Assembly (NCBI RefSeq): GCF_001507435.1
Contig: NZ_LMWH01000273.1
Location: forward strand, 1 to 31,627
Direction of reading: 5' to 3'
DNA: 31,627 nucleotides
Source of the DNA: Streptomyces sp. NRRL F-5122
GTDB taxonomy: Bacteria; Actinomycetota; Actinomycetes; Streptomycetales; Streptomycetaceae
Shown: one piece after another, positions 7,924-14,357 of the stretch
Position numbering within the stretch: the first letter of the stretch is position 1
Layout of the letters: each line of letters opens with the position of its first letter
Translations under genes and position numbers: made by a program
Notes under the pieces: model-generated
The model's input: the letters and a program-made list of their open reading frames with translations, nothing else
Database searches by the model: none
What the model was told of the DNA's origin: nothing

Positions 7924-8877
7924 TCATTCCTTCTCGAAGAGGCCACCGCGGGTCACGAACGCCCAGGACAGCAGGAGTGCGACGACCAGCAGGATCAGCG
8001 AGATCGCGGCCGCGCCGTTGAAGTCGTTCTGCTGGAACGCGTACTGGTAGGCCAGCTGGTTGAGCGAGTAGTCGTTGGGCACTACCGCATTGCTGGCCTG
8101 GCTGAGCAGCTGTGGCTCGACGAACAGCTGGGTGCCGGCCGCGAGCGACATGACGCCCATGTACGCAACCCACTTGCGCAGCATCGGAAGCTGGATCCGC
8201 AATGCGATCTGGACAGCGTTCGCACCGTCGATGCGGGCGGCCTCGATCACGTCGGTGCTGATGTTGTTGAGGGCGCCGTACATGATGATGATCCACCCGC
8301 CGGCTCCGGTCCAGAACGCGATGATTGCGAAGATCGCTGGGAGGTGGCCGGGTTGGATCACCTGCACGAAGCTGTCGAACCCCATCGCGCTGAGCAGGCC
8401 GCTGACCGGGCTCGCCGTCGGATCGAGGACGAAGAGCCACAACAGGACGCTGGACGCGCCCGCGAGCGCGCCGGGTAGGTAGTAGACGAAGCGCAGGGTT
8501 GTGCTCACCCACCGCACACTGACGGCGTGGACCACCAACGCCAGGCCGACGACGAAGACGACCAGGGCGAGGAGCCAGATGAGGAGATAGGTGGTCACGT
8601 GGAACACGGCTGGCCAGAACCGGAAATCGCCGACGACCTTGGTGAAGTTGTCGAAGCCTGCGAATCCACCGTCGGCGTTCGTGAAGGCCAGGAGTACTGC
8701 GTAGAGCGAAGGGATGATCCCGAAGGCGATGGTGAGCAACGCGTAGGGCGAGACGAAGAGATAGCCGATCGGATTGCGAGCGAAGGCGCGGCCGGCCGGT
8801 CGGCCGCTACCCCGGCGTGACCGCCGACGCCCCGAGGCGTCAACGGTCAGCTGGTCACTCGGAGGAGCGAGGGTCAT
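7924..8877 (-). CDS. ABC sugar transporter permease (MalF type)
   Basis: A 317-aa protein with a basic, Ser/Arg-rich N-terminal tail of about 35 residues followed by six membrane segments. The EAA loop reads VIEAARIDGANAVQIALRI near residue 220. It is the MalF-type half of the CUT1 importer. Its start codon lies 1 bp from the stop of the binding-protein gene, and its stop overlaps the next permease, as expected for tightly coupled subunits. It carries oligosaccharide or monosaccharide from the binding protein across the membrane; the substrate is inferred only from the cluster. Confidence 0.9.
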   Translation of the reverse strand: MTLAPPSDQLTVDASGRRRSRRGSGRPAGRAFARNPIGYLFVSPYALLTIAFGIIPSLYAVLLAFTNADGGFAGFDNFTKVVGDFRFWPAVFHVTTYLLIWLLALVVFVVGLALVVHAVSVRWVSTTLRFVYYLPGALAGASSVLLWLFVLDPTASPVSGLLSAMGFDSFVQVIQPGHLPAIFAIIAFWTGAGGWIIIMYGALNNISTDVIEAARIDGANAVQIALRIQLPMLRKWVAYMGVMSLAAGTQLFVEPQLLSQASNAVVPNDYSLNQLAYQYAFQQNDFNGAAAISLILLVVALLLSWAFVTRGGLFEKE

Positions 8878-8878
8878 G

Positions 8879-10249
8879 TCACTTCACCGCGTATCCGTTG
8901 ACCTTGGCCTGGTTCTCGATTGCCTTCTGCCAGGTCGGCAGTAGGTCCGCGATCGACTTGCCGCCCGTGATCCCCGGGGTCATCGTCTTCGCCCATATCG
9001 CCTCCTGGCTGAACGTGGGGTAACCCCAGCCGTCCCAGACCTGCGACGCGGCGGTCACCACCGGCTGCAGCGGGGTGGCGTAGTACTTGCTCGCCTCCTG
9101 CTTGGCGATCCACTTCTGTGCGGCGGGCGCGTATGCCGGGTAGCCCGGTGCGACATTGACCTGATAGTCGTCGGCCGTGGTGACGAACTGGACGAATTTC
9201 TCGGCGGCCTTGAGGTTCTTCGAATGGCTGGAGATGAACCAGGTTCCGCCACCCACGTTGCCCGTCACAGCCTTGTCCTCGCCCTTCCACGGCAGCGGCG
9301 CGGCGACGCCGAGCCGCCCGGCCGGCACGTTGAGCGACTGAGGGTTGTTGAAGATCGCGCCGGCGTACCAGGCCGGACCTGGCATCATCAGCACCTTCCC
9401 CGAGTACTTCTTCAAGAACTCGGGAGTGAACACGCTGACCACCGGCACGGTCCCGTTCTGGCGGAGGGCGTCGAGCATCGAGGCCGCCCGCTTGCACTCG
9501 GTCGAGTCGGTCTTCACGGTGAGGGACTTGGGACCGGGCGCGTCATTGGCCTGGCACTTGCTCGCCCACATGAACACCTCGGGCGTCCAGGCATCTCCGG
9601 CCGTCCCGATGATGTAACCGGGGTGCTCCTTGGCGACCTTCTCCCCGAGCGCCTGGTACTCCTCCCACGTGGTCGGGACGGCGTAGCCGAACTGCTCCAG
9701 CAGGGACTTGTCGTACCAGAGCACCGCTTGGGCGAGGTCGTTGCGCAGGCAGTACACGCGGCCGTCCACCGTGCAGGGGTTGAGTGAGCCTTGGGTGAAG
9801 TTGCTGAGCGTGTCCTTCGGGACCAGACCCTTGTCCAACACGGCCGCGAACGCCTGCTTGCCGCCGCTCTTCTGGCTGGCCCATGCCGCGTCATTGTTCT
9901 GGCTGGAGAAGACGACGTCGGGCCAGCCACTGCCGGCGCGGTCGAAGAGCTGCACCTTCGTCCGGAAGGAGTTGGACCCGTTGGCCGACCCGTCATAGGT
10001 GACGACCTTGATCTTGGTGTCCGGGTTCGCCTTCTGGAACGCTTTCGCGGCAGCCTGTCGGTCCGCGTCCACCCAGACGGTGATCGTCGAGGAGGCCTCC
10101 TGCTTGGCTTCGGGAAAGCCATGCGGCCCGTTCGCCGAGCTGCCTTGGCCGCCGCAACCAGCGAGGGTCAGGAGCGCCGTTGCGGCGCACATCACGGCGA
10201 CGGTCGATGCCTTACGGCGCGAACGCACCAGAGTGTGGATTCCGACCAT
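8879..10249 (-). CDS. Extracellular sugar-binding lipoprotein of the ABC importer
   Basis: A 456-aa CUT1 solute-binding protein (SBP_bac_1 type). It has a lipoprotein signal peptide with Arg-rich start, hydrophobic core and lipobox LAGC, giving Cys32 as the lipid-modified residue. Domain features include ITVWVDADRQAAAKAF near the N-terminus, PDVVFSSQNND, and PTTWEEYQALGEKVAKEHPG. Start ATG at 10249 has AAGGAC 5 bp upstream. It is the first gene of the operon and is read from the promoter at 10293-10322 that carries operator B. It should capture the sugar freed outside the cell, possibly by the GH141-like enzyme of the same regulon. Confidence 0.9.
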   Translation of the reverse strand: MVGIHTLVRSRRKASTVAVMCAATALLTLAGCGGQGSSANGPHGFPEAKQEASSTITVWVDADRQAAAKAFQKANPDTKIKVVTYDGSANGSNSFRTKVQLFDRAGSGWPDVVFSSQNNDAAWASQKSGGKQAFAAVLDKGLVPKDTLSNFTQGSLNPCTVDGRVYCLRNDLAQAVLWYDKSLLEQFGYAVPTTWEEYQALGEKVAKEHPGYIIGTAGDAWTPEVFMWASKCQANDAPGPKSLTVKTDSTECKRAASMLDALRQNGTVPVVSVFTPEFLKKYSGKVLMMPGPAWYAGAIFNNPQSLNVPAGRLGVAAPLPWKGEDKAVTGNVGGGTWFISSHSKNLKAAEKFVQFVTTADDYQVNVAPGYPAYAPAAQKWIAKQEASKYYATPLQPVVTAASQVWDGWGYPTFSQEAIWAKTMTPGITGGKSIADLLPTWQKAIENQAKVNGYAVK

Positions 10250-10292
10250 GAGATGTCCTTGTCCTGTCGACTTCGTTGACGACTTCGCCAGG

Positions 10293-10322
10293 ACTATAGG
10301 GCATACGTATGATGTTTGTCAT
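10293..10322 (-). promoter_or_regulatory. Promoter of the importer operon with operator site B in the spacer
   Basis: Read on the minus strand, ATGACA (10322-10317) is followed after 18 bp by TATAGT (10298-10293), a good sigma-70-type -10. The spacer holds AAACAT followed by the full palindrome CATACGTATG (10311-10302). A repressor here would block RNA polymerase. The start codon of the binding-protein gene is 43 bp downstream of the -10. Confidence 0.7.
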
Positions 10323-10327
10323 GCATA

Positions 10328-11278
10328 TTACCTTGATACCGGATCGTCGTTCTCCAGCAGCGTGAGGTCGTCCAGAGTCGGCGCGCCCTCCCAGTCGCCG
10401 GGGCCCATGCATGCGAACGCGCCGGCGATCGTCGCAAGGTCGAGGCAGGCCGCCATGTCGGCTGCCCGGGTGTAGCCGGCAAGGAAGCCGGCGACGAAGG
10501 CGTCGCCGGCGCCCACCGAGTCCACGACCGGGACCGCGAGGGCGGCACGCTCGAGCACAGCTCCGTCGTGGTAGCCGATGCTGCCGGCCGCACCCCGCTT
10601 GACCACCGCCGTCGACGGACCGAGATGCGCGAGCGAGGCGACGAGTTCTGCAGGGTCGCTCGTCCGGGTGCCGGTGAGCAGGGTGGCCTCGTCCTCGCCT
10701 GCGAACACGAGGTCCGCGGCGGCCGCCACCTCTCGGTACACCGGCGCGGGGTCCCCTGTCCTCCACAGTGAGCGCCGATGGTTGACGTCAAAGGAGACGC
10801 GCACTCCGGACCGCCGCGCCAGCCGCACCACCTCGTGAACGGTCTCGCGGGCCGAGTCGGAAATCGAAGCGGTGATCCCGGTGACGTGAATGAGGGCGGC
10901 GCTCTGCACCAGGTGGGGGTCGATGTCGTCCACGGTCAGGCGGCTGCCGGCGCTTCCAGAGCGGTAGAACCACACTCTCGTGGTGTGAGGGGTGCGCCTC
11001 TCCTTGATCATCAGGCCGGTCGGCGCGTCGGGATCGACGATGACTCTTGCGTCGACACCTTGGCCTCGGATGTCGCGAACGACCCGCCGACCGAGGGGGT
11101 CGGCTCCGACTCGTCCTACCCAGACCGCCTCAATGCCGAGCCGGCTGAGGCCTATGGCAACGTTGCTGTCCGCACCTCCGGTCGCGATGCGGGCGTCGGC
11201 CACCTCGGCGAGGTCGCCGACGTCGGCTGCGCGGAACAGCCCCATCGTCTCCCCGAAGGTCAGCACGTGACCGCCCAT
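10328..11278 (-). CDS. PfkB-family sugar kinase, 2-keto-3-deoxygluconate kinase type
   Basis: A 316-aa ribokinase-fold kinase. It opens with VLTFGETMGLF, shows the substrate region GGADSNVAIGLSRLG and ends with the PfkB signature DSVGAGDAFVAGFLAGY, which contains the catalytic Asp and anion hole. The start pattern LTFGE and overall layout match KDG kinases, which phosphorylate C6 of 2-keto-3-deoxy acids. ATG at 11278 is preferred (GAGGAC upstream and correct N-terminus). An ATG at 11341 overlapping the SDR stop would add 21 residues and cannot be excluded. It is the last gene of the three-gene operon. A C6 kinase cannot act on a 6-deoxy acid such as 2-keto-3-deoxy-L-fuconate, which argues that the pathway leads to KDG. 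Confidence 0.82.
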   Translation of the reverse strand: MGGHVLTFGETMGLFRAADVGDLAEVADARIATGGADSNVAIGLSRLGIEAVWVGRVGADPLGRRVVRDIRGQGVDARVIVDPDAPTGLMIKERRTPHTTRVWFYRSGSAGSRLTVDDIDPHLVQSAALIHVTGITASISDSARETVHEVVRLARRSGVRVSFDVNHRRSLWRTGDPAPVYREVAAAADLVFAGEDEATLLTGTRTSDPAELVASLAHLGPSTAVVKRGAAGSIGYHDGAVLERAALAVPVVDSVGAGDAFVAGFLAGYTRAADMAACLDLATIAGAFACMGPGDWEGAPTLDDLTLLENDDPVSR

Positions 11279-11337
11279 CAGGCTGTCCTCACCGCTTCTG
11301 GCCGGAGCGTTGTCACCACCTGGGCGTTCGAAGAGCC

Positions 11338-12099
11338 TCATCGGCCAAGCCAGCCACCGTCGACCGGCAGGATCGTCCCGGAGACGTACCGCGCAGCGTC
11401 CGACGCCAAGAACACAGCAGCGCCTGCGATGTCCTCCGCCGTTCCCCACCTCCCCGCCGGTATCCGCTCGATGATCGCGCGGGACCGGGCAGGGTCGTCC
11501 TGGAGCGCTTGGGTGTTGTCGGTCGCAATGTAGCCCGGGGCGATGCCGTTGACGGTCACACCGTGTCCAGCCCACTCGTTCGAGAGCGCCCGAATCAGTC
11601 CCGCGACGCCGGACTTGGCGGCCGCATAGCCCGGCACGTTGATCCCGCCCTGGAACGAGAGCAGGGAGGCGGTGAAGATGATGCGCCCGCGTTGCGCATC
11701 CAGCATCCGCCGCCCGAGAACCTGGCTGAGCGCGAACGTGCTCGTGAGATCGACTTCGAGCACCTCGTCGAACCAGTCCAGGGGGTGCTCGGCGGCGGGA
11801 GCGCGGCGGATGGTCCCGGCGTTGTTGACCAGGATATCCACCGGGCGCTCGTCTGCGGCGAGTTCCTCGGCGAACCGGGTCACCTGCCGTCGGTCTGCGA
11901 AGTCGACGCGGTGTCCCGAGAATTCACGACCGAGCCGGCGCACTCGGTCGCCGATTGCCGATGACGCCGGATCGAGGGTGGCGGAGAGTCCGACGATGTC
12001 GGCACCGGCAGCGGCCAGAGCCTCGGCGATGGCGAACCCGATTCCACGCTTGGCCCCCGTCACGACAGCGAGGCGGCCGGTCAGGTCGAACGGGTTCAT
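11338..12099 (-). CDS. kduD: SDR oxidoreductase, KduD-type (2-keto-3-deoxygluconate 5-dehydrogenase)
   Basis: A 253-aa classical short-chain dehydrogenase: cofactor motif TGAKRGIG at about residue 15, NNAG near 90, and catalytic Ser with YAAAK near 155. Several stretches are diagnostic of KduD rather than general SDRs: VDILVNNAGTIRR, LLSFQGGINVPGY, GYIATDNTQAL, IPAGRWG and a VDGGWL end. KduD interconverts 2,5-diketo-3-deoxygluconate and 2-keto-3-deoxy-D-gluconate using NAD(H). It overlaps the Zn-dehydrogenase stop by ATGA and precedes the kinase. No kduI is present, so the classic unsaturated-uronate route is not indicated; reduction of a 5-keto acid made by the neighbouring dehydrogenase is the likely role. 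Confidence 0.85.
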   Translation of the reverse strand: MNPFDLTGRLAVVTGAKRGIGFAIAEALAAAGADIVGLSATLDPASSAIGDRVRRLGREFSGHRVDFADRRQVTRFAEELAADERPVDILVNNAGTIRRAPAAEHPLDWFDEVLEVDLTSTFALSQVLGRRMLDAQRGRIIFTASLLSFQGGINVPGYAAAKSGVAGLIRALSNEWAGHGVTVNGIAPGYIATDNTQALQDDPARSRAIIERIPAGRWGTAEDIAGAAVFLASDAARYVSGTILPVDGGWLGR

Positions 12100-13115
12100 G
12101 ACACGCTCACCTCGACGAGCAGCTTCATCGCCTGCCCGGCCTCAAGGACACCGAAGGCCGATTCGAGCTCACTCAGGGGCACGATGCCCGTAATGAGCTT
12201 CTCGGCCGGGATGGCGCCCTCGGCCAAGAGCTCGACGGCGCGCTCGAAGTCGTGGCGCTGGTAGACCCGTGCACCGAGCAACCTCAGCTCCCGCCAGAAC
12301 ACGCGGTGCAGGTCGATGGGCCGCGGTTGCGAGTGGATGGCCACCACCACGAGCGTGCCACGGACCTTCGCCAAGCTGGTGGCGCCGAGCACGGCGGCGG
12401 CCGAGCCGGAGACCTCGAACACGACGTCCGCTCCGGCACCGTCCGTCCACTCCTCCACCCAGGCGACCTGATCGACCGACGAGGGGTCCAGCGTCGTCAG
12501 CCCCATCTCCTCGGCGGCGGCCCGCCGGGTCGGGTCGATCTCGGCGATCACGACCTCGGCACCGAACGCGGCAGCAACGATCGCGATCAGAACGCCGATC
12601 GGGCCCGCACCGATAACGACCGCCTTGTCGCCTACGACAAGTTCGGAGCGCCGTACGTCGTGAACTGCCACCGCGACGGGCTCCACAAGCGCGGCGTCTC
12701 GCAGCGAGATCTCCGAGGGCAGCCGCACGAGTGTCGACGCCGGTACATTCCAGTACTGCTGAAGGGCTCCGGGGCTGTCGATGCCGATGAAGTCCAGGTT
12801 CTGGCAGATGTGCTCGTTCCCCGCACGGCAGGCCGGACAAGTTCCGTCCCAGGCCAGCGGCATGACAGTCACCGCATCACCCACCGACCAGCCTTCCACG
12901 TCAGCGCCGAGGGCGACGATCGTGCCTGACATCTCGTGCCCGATCGTCGCCGGCTTGCTGACCCGGCCGTCCATGTCCCCGTGGAACACGTGGAGGTCCG
13001 TACCGCAGATTCCGACGTAAGCCACGGCAACTCGGACCTCCCCCGCACGCGGCTCGGCCGGTTCCCGCTCCTCGACCGTTATCGTGCGCTCGCCTACGTA
13101 ACTTGCCGCCAACAT
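12096..13115 (-). CDS. Zn-dependent medium-chain dehydrogenase (sorbitol/L-galactonate dehydrogenase-like)
   Basis: A 339-aa MDR protein. Catalytic-zinc motifs are GICGTDLH (Cys about residue 37) and GHEMSG (His about 60), with the Glu of VEPVAVAVH near 147. The Rossmann motif is VIGAGPIGVLIA near 170. In the structural-zinc lobe the order is DGTCPACRAGNEHIC: three Cys are present and the usual first Cys is Asp. Family members oxidise secondary alcohols of polyols and sugar acids. It is first in the operon with the KduD-like SDR and kinase, so oxidation at C5 of a 2-keto-3-deoxy acid (or of L-galactonate) is proposed. It is transcribed divergently from the aldose dehydrogenase across operator C. 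Confidence 0.82.
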   Translation of the reverse strand: MLAASYVGERTITVEEREPAEPRAGEVRVAVAYVGICGTDLHVFHGDMDGRVSKPATIGHEMSGTIVALGADVEGWSVGDAVTVMPLAWDGTCPACRAGNEHICQNLDFIGIDSPGALQQYWNVPASTLVRLPSEISLRDAALVEPVAVAVHDVRRSELVVGDKAVVIGAGPIGVLIAIVAAAFGAEVVIAEIDPTRRAAAEEMGLTTLDPSSVDQVAWVEEWTDGAGADVVFEVSGSAAAVLGATSLAKVRGTLVVVAIHSQPRPIDLHRVFWRELRLLGARVYQRHDFERAVELLAEGAIPAEKLITGIVPLSELESAFGVLEAGQAMKLLVEVSVS

Positions 13116-13186
13116 GCCGATCGGCCCTCCTCGTTATGTCGCAGGCCGCACCGGCCCAGAGCACTGCGCACCCTAACAGGAAACAT

Positions 13187-13196
13187 AATACGTATG
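13187..13196. promoter_or_regulatory. Operator site C in the divergent promoter region
   Basis: AATACGTATG preceded by AAACAT; it differs from the other sites by one base in the left half. It lies 72 bp before the Zn-dehydrogenase start on one side and 24 bp before the GTG of the aldose dehydrogenase on the other, so one site can govern both units. On the plus strand TACCCT (13207-13212) is a plausible -10 whose start point would fall at the GTG. On the minus strand TATTAT overlaps the operator. Confidence 0.65.
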
Positions 13197-13219
13197 CTGT
13201 CACTGCTACCCTCGGCCTC

Positions 13220-14251
13220 GTGACCAGCGAGCCACCGCCGCGCGACGACGCATCCATGGAACAGACGCTGCCGACCCGAGGATTGCGAACCGGGCACCAG
13301 CTCACGGAGTTGGGCCTGGGTGCAGCCCAGTTCGGCAACCTGTTCACCGAGACGACCGACGACGAGTCCCATCGCGCCGTCAGAGCCGCAGCCGAGGAAG
13401 GGATCCGCTACTTCGACACCGCGCCGCATTACGGCCTCGGGCTGTCCGAACGCCGCCTGGGGGACGCCCTGCATGCGACCGCTCGGCGAGGTGTGGTCAT
13501 CTCCTCGAAGGTCGGGCGCCTGCTCGTGGACAGCCCGGACACGACTCACCGGCTCGACGACGACGGCTTCATCGTGCCGGCGACGAAGAGGCGGGTCTGG
13601 GACTTCAGCCGCGACGGGATCCTTCGTTCCGTGGAGGAGTCACTGGCGCGGCTCGGGACGGACCGGCTTGATATTGCCTATCTGCACGATCCGGACGACC
13701 ACTGGGGGCCGGCATCGTCGAGCGGGATCGCTGCTCTGGCCGAGCTTCGGGACCAGGGCGTCGTCGGTGCCATCGGCGCCGGCATGAACCAGGCGGCGAT
13801 GCTGGCCGAGTTCGTGAGGCAGACCGACGTCGATGTGGTCATGGTCGCCGGGCGGTTCACCCTTCTCGACCAATCGGCACTGGAGGACCTGTTGCCCGTC
13901 GCCAGCGCCCGCGGCGTCGGCGTCGTCGCCGCGGCGGTTTACAACTCCGGACTGCTGAGCAGTTCGGCCGTGGACGGCTCGGCGAACTACGACTACGGGG
14001 CAGCGCCGCGGGCCGTCGTCGAACGTGCCGCCCGCATTGCCGCCGCCTGTGAGCGACACGGCGTGGAGCTTCCCGTGGCCGCCATCCAATACCCGTTGCG
14101 CCATCCCGCGGTTGCCTCGGTGGTGACAGGGATGCGCACTCAGGAACACGTGCGAAGCAATGTCGCGCGGTATCGGGCGGTGATCCCGGAGGCGCTGTGG
14201 GAGGAGCTGCACTTCACAGGGCTCGTCCCGGACCCGGTCCGGACGAGCTGA
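13220..14251 (+). CDS. Aldo/keto reductase, L-fucose/D-threo-aldose 1-dehydrogenase type
   Basis: A 343-aa AKR with the features of D-threo-aldose 1-dehydrogenase: LGLGAAQFGNLF, GIRYFDTAPHYGLGLSERRLG (catalytic Asp and Tyr), SSKVGRLL, RVWDFSRDG, YLHDPDDHWG and the NAD(P)-site tail PAVASVVTGMR. These enzymes oxidise C1 of L-fucose, L-galactose and D-arabinose to the lactone. The start is uncertain: GTG at 13220 fits a leaderless transcript from the -10 at 13207-13212, and ATG at 13256 would also give a normal N-terminus but has no ribosome site. It supplies the first oxidation of the pathway and the substrate of the lactonase at 4638. A 106-bp gap with operators separates it from the GH141-like gene. 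Confidence 0.87.
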   Translation: MTSEPPPRDDASMEQTLPTRGLRTGHQLTELGLGAAQFGNLFTETTDDESHRAVRAAAEEGIRYFDTAPHYGLGLSERRLGDALHATARRGVVISSKVGRLLVDSPDTTHRLDDDGFIVPATKRRVWDFSRDGILRSVEESLARLGTDRLDIAYLHDPDDHWGPASSSGIAALAELRDQGVVGAIGAGMNQAAMLAEFVRQTDVDVVMVAGRFTLLDQSALEDLLPVASARGVGVVAAAVYNSGLLSSSAVDGSANYDYGAAPRAVVERAARIAAACERHGVELPVAAIQYPLRHPAVASVVTGMRTQEHVRSNVARYRAVIPEALWEELHFTGLVPDPVRTS

Positions 14252-14269
14252 TCCTCCGGGGTCAAAGTC

Positions 14270-14308
14270 AAACATCATATGAGTCTTGTCGCAAACATCA
14301 TACGTATG
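14270..14308 (+). promoter_or_regulatory. Tandem operator sites D' and D before the GH141-like gene
   Basis: Two copies of the operator lie 23 bp apart. AAACATCATATG at 14270-14281 is a shortened site (D'), and AAACAT plus the full palindrome CATACGTATG at 14293-14308 is site D. TTGTCG (14286-14291) and TAACTC (14310-14315), 18 bp apart, may be the -35 and -10, which would place site D in the spacer exactly as at the importer promoter. AGGAAG at 14343-14348 is the ribosome site. Confidence 0.65.
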
Positions 14309-14357
14309 CTAACTCTGTGGCGGGCATCAATGCCCCAGTCACAGGAAGCGATCGAAC

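Noticed and set aside
10328..11575. 415-aa version of the PfkB kinase
   Set aside because: The N-terminal 99 residues are antisense to the SDR gene and lack kinase character; the protein begins at 11278 or at most 11341.
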